Shown: in pieces, positions 11,621 to 24,411 of the stretch | How positions within the stretch are numbered: the first letter of the stretch is position 1 | How the letters are laid out: each line of letters begins with the position of its first letter | Source: Druceiella hillmani | Lineage: Eukaryota > Arthropoda > Insecta > Lepidoptera > Hepialidae | Assembly: GCA_039881145.1 (NCBI GenBank) | Contig: JAYKKI010000075.1 | Coordinates: 1,807,001 to 1,871,000 of the forward strand | Reading direction: 5' to 3' | Length of the DNA stretch: 64,000 nucleotides | Notes under the pieces: generated by a model | Database searches by the model: none | What the model was told of the DNA's origin: nothing | What the model saw: the letters and a program-made list of their open reading frames with translations, nothing else | Position numbers and translations under genes: made by a program

Positions 11621-11868
11621 TATTTGCTCTAAACGAATATTGATATAAGTAATAATGATATAGCTATTGACTCTAAACGAATATTGATATAAGTAATATT
11701 GATATAACTAGGTATTGACTCTAAACGAATATTGGTATAAGTAATATTGATATAACTATTGACTCTAAACGAATTATCATATAAGTAATATTGATATAAC
11801 TATTGACTCTGAACGAATATTAATATAAGTAATATTGATATAACTATTGACTCTAAATGAGCTACTTA
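11606..11868. repeat. 44-bp minisatellite
   Basis: About six tandem copies of a 44-bp unit containing TAATATTGATATAACTATTG and CTCTAAACGAATATTGATAT. Small indels and substitutions distinguish the copies. The unit itself contains two half-palindromes (ATATTGATATAA). Confidence 0.9.
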
Positions 11869-12289
11869 TGTTATGCTTTATGTTTATATATTTACTGGAA
11901 TTATCTTCCACCAAAATATGATATATAAAGGCGTCCCTTTTACTATCCGGACACATAATTTATATCAAACCTGTCCTACTTGTTCTAGCTTCAATATTAT
12001 ATTATAGTTATAATTTTTAGTATAGATACTGCTCACATAAGCGCTGAAATATAAGTGGTTAACGCCATATTTAAAATCATGGAGCACTAACATACGAAAC
12101 ATATCTTTAATTAACATTTTCATAATAACTTGAAAAAATATTTATATCTTTATTTCTTGTCTCTATCTACACACTATCTCTTGCTCTTTTTTGCTATTCT
12201 ATACTTCACGTCAGTCTTAATATGTTGATATGTTATTGCTAGAATTTAGCGAAATTTAGGATTATACTGTCAAGAAGTTATGTGAAAAT

Positions 12290-12480
12290 TTTCAATCATT
12301 TCTGAAAAAAATAAAAGTCCAGGTGGCTTGTTTACCAAAAAAATGTATTCTTTTACAGAAACACGCCTCAAACATATTCAGTTTGGTGCAAGAAATCACC
12401 TGTACGAATAACAGGTACAGTTTTTATTACAATCTATATAATTTTCTTTGTTAAAATCTGTACATATACGTTAGAAGTGT
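12290..12480 (+). repeat. Dispersed repeat family B, copy 1
   Basis: It contains TCTGAAAAAAATAAAAGTCC, GAAATCACCTGTACGAATAA and TACAATCTATATAATTTTC. The same order of motifs (Ca..AATCACCTGTATGAATAATA, then a run of T and TACA.TCTGTA) recurs at 13310-13450, 30000-30140 and 30540-30660. The family was not recognised by name. Confidence 0.4.
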
Positions 12481-13309
12481 GTGTACGGACCAACTGTAAT
12501 CCGTACGAGTACGAAGTATTCGCGAGAAATGGACGTACTAGCGTATGACATCCCGCAGATACCTGTTACAAAATAAACATCTTTCTGTCTCTATTTACAA
12601 TGTTTAAATTACTATAACAACAAAAGAAACAAAGCTCTTACGGACGTACGCAGGCTATCCCGTTCACCGTATAAATCCCTTCTTAGGAAAAAATGAGATA
12701 AAAACGTTCCACGTAATAGGCTCATATTTGTAACATGCCGTACTCTTGAACAAACTAGTATCTCGGATACTCGCACTTTGTGCTTGCTTCATAATAGATA
12801 TTCTCTAATCGTCTAAACTCCATTGCGTATCGACATTTGGTGCGCAATAGTTCATTCACAGTCTGGAGGCCCGCGATCGAAGATTCTATGGGAATAGAAA
12901 AGTAACGATTAGATTTTATTTTTGTAACTTTACGTTCAGTTTTATTCATATCAATGAAAGACTAAGATATGAGAAATCCCGGTATGTAGGTACTAAGAAA
13001 AAATATTGATTACTTTCTGACGAGTGTTTGCGTTCCGTGCTCTCGACAGAATACCTGACAAGCAAGTATGCGTGCCGCGTAAGGCTTAATATTTTATAAC
13101 AGGTATATAGTACATATATATACCTGTTACTTTTACATACTTGTAACAAAATCACGTAGTACGGAAAAATACTGATATCGTAGACCTCTAATATACCTAC
13201 GTAATGAAAACGCGTCTGTTATTCTTGCACATAATTCTATAAGTCAAACAGCGTAGAAAATAATAAAAAAGTACATGATAAATCTCAACATTTTCTAAAA
13301 AAAACCACT
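12481..13309. other. Non-coding sequence
   Basis: Mixed composition with several CGTACG-type words (for example 12500-12545, 12640-12650). No gene or array was identified. Confidence 0.4.
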
Positions 13310-13450
13310 GCCAAAACTACAATCAGAACGAAAAAAAAAATTTTTGAAGAGACTTACTTCAAATATCTTCAATTTGATCCCCAAAGTCATTTGTATGAAT
13401 AATAGACACATTCTTTTTTACACTCTGTACCTACATTCAGTGTCCACGTT
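13310..13450 (+). repeat. Dispersed repeat family B, copy 2
   Basis: TTTGTATGAATAATAGACAC followed by ATTCTTTTTTACACTCTGTA matches 30598-30650 closely. It is decayed upstream. Confidence 0.4.
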
Positions 13451-13734
13451 AAGTAGAAAATATTATATAGTTCCATGTGTCTATTTGTATGTATATATAT
13501 ATATATGCCTTTAACGTTGCTTGCTGGGATAACCAGATACGTCATATGTAATGTTCAATTCGTACTTTAATAAGTTTTCATTTAACACCCGATACGATAA
13601 CCTTGAAAGAAACTTTTCTTTTCCCAATTTATCCTTTGAAATTAACCCCTACAATCAAAATTTAACTATTTACGAGTATACTTCATGTCTATAATTGGGC
13701 CACAATAAAAACAATACTCTGTGCTAAATTTACA
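13451..13734. other. AT-rich non-coding sequence
   Basis: A short (TA)n run lies near 13490-13506. Nothing else was recognised. Confidence 0.4.
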
Positions 13735-13885
13735 ACTTTTACGTGGAATAGCTTCCGAGAAAATCGCCCGTGGGCCGTGGCCGGCAGACGGACAGACGGG
13801 CACCGAAGTGATGTGATGACCGTTGGTGTTGAAGTTATTCCGTTGGTGTTCCTTTCTGGCTATGTTGCCACGGAACACTAAAAAG
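13735..13885. promoter_or_regulatory. GC-rich island, function unknown
   Basis: A 150-bp block with GGGCCGTGGCCGGCAGACGG and two copies of a CCGTTGGTGTT word (about 13819-13829 and 13841-13851). A minus-strand frame passes through it but resembles no known protein. Regulatory DNA is possible. Confidence 0.25.
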
Positions 13886-14099
13886 AAGCTATAGCTTTCT
13901 TTTTTGTTTCTAAATTGAGTTCCAATAAAAAAGTGTATAAAACAGGGATATTCTTACGTTCGATTCGAAGATACGACTCAAATGTTTGGTCATTTACTAA
14001 TTAGTATTTACTTACCACCAAGCATGATTTATACTTACGCCCCATCACTACTTTGGTGGAAAAATGGCTAAATAGCTTTCTTAATTACTTCCGATCACA

Positions 14100-14405
14100 A
14101 ATAAACGATCAGTAGCCACGTCGACCTAAAATCTACGCGGCCATCGAGACCGGCGCTCCATTTAATACTTACACCGGGCCACTTGTCTTTAACATAACTT
14201 TATCGTGATCGGTTTGTGCATTTTTTGCCGCGCCCTCTCGTTGTGTTTACAAATATTTACATCTCGCTATCTGCTTATGATTTTTTTGTCGCGTCGCCGA
14301 CTCGAACAAATATTACCATCGCTGAAGAGGCTCTCGGGGCGGCGCCTCGTGCGTCAATGTTTTGACATCGAGCAGTCGGCGGTGCGTTTTAGGATACCTT
14401 AGTTG
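14100..14405. promoter_or_regulatory. Candidate enhancer with paired forkhead motifs
   Basis: A GC-rich, non-repetitive island of 300 bp in AT-rich surroundings. TGTTTAC (14244-14250) and TATTTAC (14254-14260) are adjacent forkhead-type sites in the same orientation. Further on are CTCGGGGCGGCGCC near 14333 and GTCGGCGGTGCG near 14375. A 65-codon plus-strand frame crosses it without recognisable protein features. Confidence 0.35.
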
Positions 14406-14729
14406 ATTTCGTTTTAGTAGCCGAGTTTACTTTTTAACAAGTACGTACAGTGTGGTTCGCATTGGTGTTAGACTTATATTCTCCTTTAAACAGAGGCTTT
14501 TTTAGAAAATATTAAATCGTAAAAAAACACTTATTATGACGTATTAAATTTTGCTTACGATTTGGTGACACAGACTACGTGGTTTACCTAATCGTATGTT
14601 GTCAATTATTAACAATACCGTGATCGTCAGTAAGGTTATATTTTTCTTTCTTTCTCTAATTCTGACGTCATATTAAAACAAAGTACGCATCAGTTCTAAA
14701 ACTGTAACTATTAAGAAATTTTAGTTTTT
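14406..14729. other. AT-rich non-coding sequence
   Basis: Nothing was recognised. It separates the island at 14.1-14.4 kb from the tandem array. Confidence 0.4.
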
Positions 14730-15328
14730 ATGTTTATTGAACATGTCACTTTATTATTATTTCATAACATGTAGATGTAACTGATTGAATAATTCGCCAT
14801 CCGAACTTAATAAATATATATAATAGAAATAAATTAAATGAAGAAAAATTTATACATTTGTATTTTTGGACTTCACGTGAAAGTTTCATGAACTTGTCAC
14901 TTCATTATTGTTTCATAATATGTAGATGTAACTGAGTGAAAAATTCGCCATTGAAACCCAATGAATATGTATATTATAAGTAAATTAAATGAAGAGAAGG
15001 TTATACATTTGTATTTTTGGACTTCACGTGAAAGTTTCATAAACATGTCGCTTCATTTTATCAAGTGTCTTCACAGGTATAAGCTTTTTATCTATTAAAA
15101 CTAAATAAAAATACTTAATAAAAATAAAGTAAATGAAGAAAAGTTTATATCTTTTTTTTTGTGTTTCACATGAAAGTTATATTAATATGTCACGTCGTTT
15201 TATCAAGTGATTTTACAAGTATAGGCTTTTTACTTCTATGGTTTCATAATATGCAAATGTAAGTAATTAAAAATTGGTCATTAAAACTTAATAAAAATGC
15301 ATAATCTGAACAAATGAAATGAGGAGAA

Positions 15329-15465
<137 letters not shown>

Positions 15466-15647
15466 TTTTTTTTTTTTTTGTGTTTCACATGAAAGTTATG
15501 TTAATATGTCACGTCGTTTTATCAAGTGATTTTACAAGTATAGGCTTTTTACTTCTATGGTTTCATAATATGCAAATGTAAGTAATTAAAAATTGGTCAT
15601 TAAAACTTAATAAAAATGCATAATCTGAACAAATGAAATGAAGAGAA

Positions 15648-15770
<123 letters not shown>

Positions 15771-16119
15771 TGTGTTTCACATGAAAGTTATATTAATATG
15801 TCACGTCGTTTTATCAAGTGATTTTACAAGTATAGGCTTTTTACTTCTATGGTTTCATAATGTGCAAATGTAAGTAATTAAAAAAATTGTCATTAAAAGT
15901 TATTAAAAATGCATGATATGAACAAATGAAATGAGAAATGTATATATTCGTTTTTTGTGTTTGACATGAAAGTTATATTAATATGTCACTTCATTTACTA
16001 AGGGATTTTATAAGTATCTATAGAGGTATAGATATATTTTCATTTTAATATATTATAAATATATCGGCAGCGACTTTAATTCGGAGAAAAAGTAACCAGA
16101 CACCTTTTACCGAATACAA

Positions 16120-16212
16120 TGCGCAACGTATAACCGTAAATTAATAAAAATGATACATATGAAAGGACTAACCGTGAATTAATAAAAAGGATAAATATGA
16201 AAGGACTATTAG
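16120..16212. repeat. 46-bp tandem duplication
   Basis: 'ccgtaaattaataaaaatga' followed by 'tacatatgaaaggacta' is repeated immediately as 'ccgtgaattaataaaaagga' and 'taaatatgaaaggacta'. Confidence 0.85.
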
Positions 16213-18030
16213 GAAAATATCCAGAAATAAACTATTGACAACAGATTTGTTTTTGTGTGTTTTGTTATTTCACCACTGAAAAATACAAACGAAACGGGAT
16301 AACACCATTCAAAGAGATGATAAATATCGTTAGCCCTCTTTCCGTACAATAACTGTGATTACGAGGTCAACCTATCTATGGATCCTTTCATTGAATCAAG
16401 TGTTAGGTAACTTCTCTGAAAACGATTTTGTTTTTTTCTAATAGCAACACCAAACAAAGTTGCTGTCATATTTACAAATTTTGTGAGTAAATCACTAGAT
16501 TTAAGTTATACGTCCAGAAATCAGTACATTCAAAACGGTGAACATTTTTATAATTTTTTTGATTAGTGTACCCACACAAAAAAAAGAAACGCGCAATACA
16601 ATTAGCGATTAAAACAGTCGCCATGACAGATAAAACTGCTGGTTATAGTCAATGTCCTCATATAGATTTCTATAATTTTTCCAAATGTAAATGTGATGCT
16701 AAAAACACCGCGTATTCAGCCAGTAGCCATTAAGATAAAAATATCGAGCCTAGACACGCGTATATATCTGTTAAAAGTATTTTTTTCAAAAGCGATAAAG
16801 TTTTTTCATCAAAGTGTTTCGATTTGCCATCAGTAACAACTTGTTTTGACTTCTACCTCAATAGTTATCAATATTTTTAATGGCCTATTCTGGGGTGCGT
16901 ATAGCGAGATGCATATTTTTTTTTTGGATGAACGATATTTTTTTAGAATTTTAACTCATCTATGATTCTGTTTTGAACTGTCTATCATATTGGTGATTAA
17001 TATTTACTCGGTAGTTTTTAAAACAATTAGGGCCATGATTTTGTTATTTCCTAAGATTAATATTGTATTAATTGACAAATGAATTACTTCATTTTCTCGT
17101 TTTTTAATCACTTGCTGCTAGTGAAAATAATATTTTATTGTGTTTTTAACACGTTTTTATTGTAACAAACAATTTAATACATGATGACTATACATTTTCT
17201 AAATAAATATTATTATATCTTAAAAGAAACTCTCCAAAAAATAGCAAAAAAAATAAAGAAATGTTTTGTCTAAAGAGCGAACACGAAATTTTAAATCGCT
17301 ATAATGCAGAAAAATAATGAGAAAACCTGAGAAAAATAACGATCAACAGTATTGATTTTTCCTTGGATGTTATACATTCAAAATGTTTAATTATTTCCTT
17401 AATTATCCAGACAGGGATTGAAACACGAACCTCGATAAAAATTTTGACTTTGACATTTCTATTCAATAAAATATTTTTTTTAAATATATTTCATTTGTAA
17501 TTGAAAAAAATATAGGGGGAAATTTTACGAATTCTTATGTAAAATCAACAAAATTCCAGAATTTATTTTTTATTTGTTTTTCAGATATCAGGCCAAAGGA
17601 CTAAACACAATTTAATAATATTAAACACTATTTAAAATTTTAGAATCTTGCATAAATTCTGAAAAGTCTATTTTTTATTTTGTTTATTTAAAAAAATACA
17701 TATAATTTACAAATATATAAATTACATATCATCTTGCATAAGGGTGGCAAGTGTCCGTGGCTTTAGGTTAGGTATACCCATCCAACTAACCCCTAGTCGT
17801 GTTCTTGCGTGTGTCGTGTCAAGTGCCGCGCTTCCGTGTCAGTTGCTCAACAAATCAAATGAAATTATTATTTTTCTTTGTTTAAATATATGATAAAAAA
17901 TAAACACATACATACAAATACGCACACAAATGTTACCACACTAATGTAGATACGATGTACACAATGCCACATGTACTAATATTAATTTGTGTATGGTTAC
18001 ACCGAAATAAAAAAACAACACTCAACTTCA
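16213..18030. other. AT-rich non-coding sequence
   Basis: No gene is seen. A small GC-richer patch at 17740-17850 includes GGCTTTAGGTTAGGTATA (two telomere-like TTAGG words) and GTGTCGTGTCAAGTGCCGCG. It is too short to interpret. Confidence 0.45.
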
Positions 18031-18180
18031 TATACACACACATACACACACGCGCGCGCGCACTCATGAACATGTACCCACACACACAGATACACACACA
18101 CACACACAAACAAACAAACAAACACACACAAACAATCACATACTCACACGAACACCCACACACACAAACAAACGCACATT
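18031..18180. repeat. (CA)n/(CG)n/(CAAA)n microsatellite
   Basis: CA repeats interrupted by a CGCGCGCGCGC block (18051-18061) and by CAAACAAACAAA runs (18107-18123). The CA-CG core is alternating purine-pyrimidine, so it is a candidate Z-DNA former. Frames through it on both strands are only low-complexity readings. Confidence 0.95.
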
Positions 18181-18735
18181 CACAGTTCCGTTACATTCCT
18201 AGTTTGGATCCAAACTTTTTAAATCCATCCTCCCTTGTAAAGAGTAAACTCACAGTATGGCTTTGTTCAGTCCATTGTATAACTTTGGTTCAATCACGGC
18301 TGTTGACTAGTATTGTATAGTCGTTGTTACGCCACTAGGCTTTATGAAATGAAAAAGAATAAAAACATCAACTGTTTAAAATATTAAAAGTTTTTTGACT
18401 CAGCCATAAGAGAGAAAATACATAACGAATTTTCACGAAATGTTTACTGTTTGAAAACTTGTGATGTGATTTAAAAATTAACATACGCATTGTAATAAAA
18501 TTAGTGTAAACACAATATTAAAAATTCCATTAAATTATTTAAGATAAACTTTACTAAATACACTTCGTGTCATAGCCAAAACTAGTTTAAAACAAAAGAA
18601 TATCTCTATCTGTAAACAAAAGTGAAAACTACCATGTCTACCCGTAACATACTGTTTTTTTTTAAATGGTCATGTTTAACCTGTTTTGGAAACCTTTACT
18701 AAATGGAGAAAAACATTTAAAATTAAATTGGCAAC
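18181..18735. other. AT-rich non-coding sequence
   Basis: No gene or array was recognised. Confidence 0.45.
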
Positions 18736-18739
18736 CTCG

Positions 18740-19160
18740 TCGAATCAAAATGAGGGCGCCATCAAGGATCAATTAACGAACACGTAAGTACATACAGGCT
18801 GGCAGACCATATCGGGTACACGCGTCCGCGAGCGAGATCCGCGTACGTAGGAACGTAATTACACTCTACGATACGGAGCATCATTACGAGGCTACCTGCT
18901 TCCAAAACGGCGCGGCAATCTTAAAAGGAGCACACACTTAACCTCTCGGTAACTGACTCGCCCGCATCGAGTTACCAATTTACCGAAATTTAGCCTTTTT
19001 CTTGCGTCTAATAACATCATCGGTGGAGTGTGTGGTATCGCTTACGGGCGGGGGTCGTGCGGGCCCTTAACTGCTGTTTGCGGTCGTATCTTAACTGTGT
19101 ACACGTTTCGGGATTCGTATGCGGTATTAGATTGAAATAACAAGTTGGGTTTGCTCAGAG
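18740..19160. promoter_or_regulatory. Candidate cis-regulatory island
   Basis: About 400 bp of GC-richer unique sequence with GAGGGCGCCATC near 18752, GGGTACACGCGTCCGCGAGC near 18814, an AACGTAATTAC homeodomain core near 18851, and GGGCGGGGGTCGTGCGGGCC near 19047. Many CG dinucleotides are retained. It looks like constrained enhancer or promoter DNA and holds no recognisable exon. Confidence 0.35.
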
Positions 19161-19581
19161 GGTTGGATGGGGTTGTTCTTCGTGAATACTTGACGGATTA
19201 TGGATTGATGCGTGCCTTAATTGATTGCGTGGAAGTTTATATTGTTTTGGCGTGGCGTGCGCTATTTGTACAGTGTTTATCTGTGTACCGAAATTTGGGT
19301 TACCGATCGTGCGGTTTATATTAATGATAACGTCTTATTTCTGTATACTAATTTATTTATTCAATGTAGGCATCATCATTTTTATTTTGTTCCGCGAATA
19401 TTGCATTTTAAATGATTGCATCAAGACAGAAGCGTCTTCGGATATATGTTTAAATTAATTTACTTATATGAGTGTTTAATATGCACAGAAATATAAATAA
19501 ACAAATAGTGGATTAATTTCAACCACAGCAGATTAATGGAAAAAATAGTTTAAACTTAAACTGACGTAGTATATATAAAAG
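19161..19581. other. Non-coding sequence between island and hAT relic
   Basis: Overlapping 64- and 77-codon plus-strand frames near 19221-19458 show no protein features. No inverted terminal repeat for the neighbouring transposon could be found here. Confidence 0.4.
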
Positions 19582-20810
19582 TTAAAAAAAAGGAAAATTA
19601 ACAAATAATAAAGTATATGACAAAATATTCTTGAAGGCATTTAAATATTGACACTTGTTATTTAATGATAAATCAAGGGTGGCTTCATAAAATAATTTCA
19701 ATACCTCTGTGAGGTTTTTCATAAGGTCCCTTTTGATATGGGAAAATTTATCTATTTCACCATGTTGGACAGTGTACAACTTTATTGCATTTTTTTGCTC
19801 TAAAAGCCTCTGGAACATCAAGTAAGTACTCCTCCACCTTATAACAATATTTCGAACCAAAGCTTGTTCTGGCAGCCCGCATTGCTTTTGGCATTCCTTT
19901 ATTTTTGCTATCGCCGGCTCACATAGATGGAAGTGGCCTACGATTTTTCGGCATTTTTATTATTTCTTTAGTGTTTTCACTAATTGCAGCGTATGTGATA
20001 CACAGCCAATCGACTCACAGGGTCTGGTCTGCATAGCACAAGCTACATTTGAGACATTGCACAACACTAAAAAAATATTGCATTTAAGTTCCGTTAACTA
20101 ATAATTTCCTTCAATTTTTGTCCAATGTACTGACTGGTATTATCTTGTCCTATAACAGCTGCACCCAATATAACTTTCAGGTGTTGATGCTCAACAATGA
20201 AATGACCTATAAGACCTGAGAAGGGAACATGTTTTGCTTGCGTTGGTCCATATGTCAGCAATAACACTCAACCACTCGGATTTTGCGACTAAATTTTTGA
20301 GTTTAACTTTCACCTTTTCGTAAGCTTGCGGCATTAATGTGGTTCGAAAAAAAATTGTCAGTCTTCAGTCTATAGTTGTGAAAAGCATCAGGATCAGTAA
20401 AATTAAGCGGTTGGAATGCATCATAACTCATCAATTAATACGGCGACTTATCCACAATAATCAAATCCATAATCGTTTTGTCTATTCTGCGTGAAATTTC
20501 GTGATGACAGAATGATCGATTAAACAAGTTTAGGTTAATCAGTACACAGTACTTCTAAAGAGACTTTAGTTCGTTTTTGTAAATTTGATTTTTTTACGTT
20601 GTCTAATTCCGACTGTAGCTTCAGAACTTATATGTGCTCTGGACTATGATATTTTTTTAAATGCTGCTTTACTCCAAGTAATATTTATTTTTTGGGTTCA
20701 TGACTTTCCAATGAAAGTGATTTACTACAAATTTTACAAATTGCTTTGGATAAATCATTAGAATTCTTTTCACAAAACTGTCAAATAGTATTCCTTTCTT
20801 TTTGGGACAT
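19582..20810 (-). pseudogene. hAT transposase relic with BED zinc finger (ZBED4-like)
   Basis: Read on the minus strand from ATG at 20810. The N-terminus (MSQKERNTI*QF...) leads to a BED finger, with CKICSKS at about 20722-20742 and KKYHSPEH at about 20635-20660. Then come hAT core pieces: EWLSVIADIWTNASK near 20260-20300, HLKVILGAAVIGQDNTSQYI near 20140-20200, a CESIGCVSHTLQL-like piece near 19985-20030, and RWRSTYLMFQRLLEQKNAIK near 19790-19850. This order is that of hAT transposases of the ZBED4-like group. Many stops and frameshifts separate the pieces. The C-terminal dimerisation domain is missing, so the copy is truncated as well as broken. Only the last 92 codons (19582-19860) are one open frame. 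Confidence 0.85.
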
Positions 20811-21299
20811 TTTTACCTAAAGGCATATGTTTAGTGAATAAATCAACAGTAAACAAATATACCTAAATTAATTATATTAAGGTTTTTATAAATTTATGTA
20901 AATAAGTTTATTTACTTGTTTGTAAACAATAATCGTCATCTAAATTTATCTATACCGAACCTATTTATTTATTTTGCACGAAATTTTATTCAAACCTCTA
21001 GGTGTACAGGTTCCATCGAACTGATGGGTTCCATCTAAATAAGATATTTATTTATTTATATACCTTGTAATGAGAAAAGGGAATTACATAAGAACTTATG
21101 CCATGAATATTTGTTACGATTTAATCTAATTCATCTATCGCCAGTTAAAAGAAACACTAATACACTAATCCATTTTACTTTTGAATTCACTACTCGGTCA
21201 GAATATCAGTAAATAAAATATTTCGTAAAGAAGGGTTAGCACCGTTATTAATACGCACGAAAACAAAAATGTGACATGTCAGACGCGGCTGTACTGAAG
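20811..21299. other. AT-rich sequence upstream of the hAT relic
   Basis: Probably the untranslated 5' part of the same element, because the GGCCGAAA cluster beyond it is the kind of subterminal repeat some hAT elements carry. No terminal inverted repeat was confirmed. Confidence 0.35.
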
Positions 21300-21500
21300 G
21301 TCAAGTGGCCACGAAACGCCTGCGACGAAACCCCGAGTACCTACAGCCGAATGCAACCCGAGAATTCATGAACGTACGTTACGGCCAAGCCGAAAGGTTC
21401 GGCCGATTTATGGCCGAAATCGAAACTTCGGCCGAAACCTCTTTTTTGGCCGAAATTTATTCGAAACCAAAACTGAAACTTCGGTCGGTCACTACTATTG
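21300..21500. repeat. GGCCGAAA/TTCGGCC motif cluster
   Basis: GGCCGAAA or its complement TTCGGCC occurs at least five times between about 21380 and 21460, with partial TTCGAAA and CTTCGG words around them. The words lie in both orientations and could form many small hairpins. I suggest they are subterminal transposase-binding repeats of the hAT relic downstream. A 76-codon plus frame across them is a low-complexity reading. Confidence 0.6.
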
Positions 21501-21503
21501 AAT

Positions 21504-21868
21504 GTACCATTGGAATATTTAGAAGGATGGAATAGTTCTTGAATCCAGTGAATTTCTTAATTCTATAGATTTTAGGTATACCTTAGTCCACATTTATTTG
21601 CAATATATTTGTCTTATACAATTTGAAATTATTAATCAATATGTTATATTACATACATAAGATATTAAATATCGTAAGAAGCGGTGGTATGATTTAGGAG
21701 TTATGAAAAGTAATCCTTTTATAGAACTTTGATAGTTCCATCAAATGTGCCATGGAATATTTAAGAGTTCTAAAATCCAGCGAATTCCCTAATTTTATAA
21801 GTTTTAGGTATTTCACATTTGTTTACAATAAATTAGCCTTATATAATTTGAAATTATTCACAGATATG
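21504..21868. repeat. Two diverged 125-135-bp direct repeats
   Basis: 21504-21640 and 21747-21868 share the order 'gaatgt.ccat.ggaatattt', 'aatccag.gaatt', 'tttaggta', 'cacattt.tttgcaata' and 'ata.aatttgaaattatt'. Roughly three quarters of positions match. They flank a 100-bp spacer. Confidence 0.7.
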
Positions 21869-23485
21869 TCAGTGAGATTGTATCAATAAAAGTAGCACGT
21901 ACCCGTATAAGTAAATTACACTGTTTACGAGTTTTTCGTAAAGTGACAGACCGCCTGATGTGAGACTTTGTAATTTGTAGGAATACTCCTGATAAATACG
22001 TTCCGTTTTAAATAAGTTCGAGCCTACATCATGGTAATTACGCACTCGCATTAGGATCAAAGTTGTCCGTTGTATCCATCAGATGTCTTCATGTATTCAC
22101 TTCATCTCTTTTGTCTCATTAGGTTACGGTTCATTGTATCGTTTTCATTTTGAACTATGTATATGTGCGTCCATTATTTTTTTTTTCTATGTAGACAATT
22201 GTGATATAGGAAACAATAATTCAATTTTTGCATGCTATTGGTAATTTTTTTGTTCGGCTCTTCTTTATTTCGTAAAATGTATCATTTGTCTATTAATTTA
22301 AATGTATATAAATGATTAATTTACGAATTTTTCAGAAATTATTACGAGATTTAGAGTGACGGCTAAAGTTTTCCATAAACTTTAAATTAAAGTTCTAATG
22401 ACGTTGTTTTTTACTTTGACTGTTGCAGTCTCGGAGACGGGGGAGCGTTGAATATGTTTTTTTGTGAAAATTTTTGCCAATATTTCTAGAAATATTTTAC
22501 ATGAAATTCTAAAAAAAATTACCTTTAGGGTAACCGTATAACTCGCTACTTTCAATCATAATTCACAAATACGTGGAACTGAAAGAAGTTGTTTTTCAAT
22601 ATTTCATAAGTACCCCAAAAATGTTTCTATATACTTTCCAAATTTTCTAAATATTCTTTGAAAATTTTTATATATTTTCTAAATCGTAAATTTCTATATA
22701 TTGTTTAAGTTATTATGAGGGTTCTATATTCCCCTTTTATCGTAGGGGACCATAAACAATTTCGCACAACCATTTTATTGCTTATTAAAGACTAACTTTT
22801 TTCCCGTGGGTTAGCTCACGTGAAATTTGTTTACCAGTTTTTCTTAAATATTAAGAGGTTTTAATTTTTTTCCTTATATAGTTTTGACGTACCCCACATA
22901 AAAAAATCAATTTTTTTTTTAAATATCTATCGATTTACTTCAAAACTTTCACATAATTAGTGATGATGAAGTCCTCCTTGACATATCCGTCGACGACGAA
23001 GACTGTCAGGTTTGGAAATGAGAGCTAAGATGAGAAACAAGTCCATATTTAATTTTAAATGTCCTGTTGAATGGCGGACAATGCGATTGATCTAGCCAAT
23101 TGTCTGTACAATTGTAAGAAATCTTTGGGGAGTTATTTTTAAGAGGCGTTTTGGGTCGACCTTACCATAGTCGCTTTTCTTTAAAAGTTGTTATGGTCAT
23201 GTCAACCGAGTTGCACCACTTTACTCACACAACTCTTCCCACCTATCTACTTGAATACTACGTGTAATAAGATAGCGTTTAACTACATCCCTGTTTCGCA
23301 GAACATATTTACTCTTTATCACCAGAGATATTCAGACGTAAGCAAATTACAGATTTAGGCAGCCTATAGTCGTTCACATCGCTATTCTATAAGTGAAATA
23401 ACGTGCTATAGGTTATACTTTCTGGGGACGAATCTTTGAGAACGATTAGGATACAGAAAGTCTGCGACAATGTAGAGGGTAAGGT
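21869..23485. other. Non-coding sequence
   Basis: Mostly AT-rich. A GC-richer stretch at 22970-23290 (for example GACATATCCGTCGACGACG and GTTTTGGGTCGACCTTACC) may be decayed repeat or constrained sequence. No gene was recognised. Confidence 0.4.
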
Positions 23486-24353
23486 CAGTGGCGGTCTTAT
23501 CTAAAGGGCTGTGAGGTAGTGAACTCCCATCTAAATATCAAAAAGAAACAACCTTTTTCACATTTTTCTCCAGCCATACGTAGAAGTAAAAACAAACTTT
23601 TTTATTTTTTTATTTTATGTTCAAAGTATATTCGATTAAATGAAACAGTACAAAAACGCTTATTAAAAACGAATATAAACGTTATAAACAATAACAAATT
23701 ACGCAATGAACAACGTACATATGTGTAAATAACTTACATACATACATATGTCATTGTCTGTACTGTAGCAAGCTCGTTAAACGTTGCCCAGGTCCTTTAT
23801 ACAAAATATTTAAAAAATAGTATCATTAATGAACAGCTAAACATAAAATTTGTATGCCGCGATAGCGCAGAACCGTAAGTACATTTCAATACAAAATGAA
23901 ATAATACGGGTGTTCGTAAAAGAGATAATTTTTCAGGTGTATTTTTTCTATGTATAAAAGTTACTATTATAATATGAACGTTTATTTACATTACAAAATA
24001 TTTGCTGGTGAAATTATATTACGCAAAACTATATATCCTTAAATGTTTAAGTTAATTAAATTAAATGTAATCGACGCTAAATGAAAAGTTATGGAACTCT
24101 TACGAGCACCCATTTAAGCGATGGCAATTTCCGAACAGTCGGCGCGACACGGTGTGCAAAAGACAAAGAATGCAATCTGTCTCCCTTTCTCCCACATGAC
24201 TTGCATTCATGCTCGTTCTAATAACATATGTGTATGTATTGTGGCCATTTATCAAAATATTACTTAAGGAATTCAGTTTATAGAATTAAAAGCGATCAAT
24301 TGTTGTCGGTATACAGAAAAGTGGTTTTAAAGAATTGTGGTCGCCTCGATTGG

Positions 24354-24411
<58 letters not shown>

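Noticed and set aside
22430..22460. Possible exon after a CTGTTGCAG acceptor
   Set aside because: Only about 30 bp of GC-richer sequence follows before AT-rich DNA with stops in all frames.
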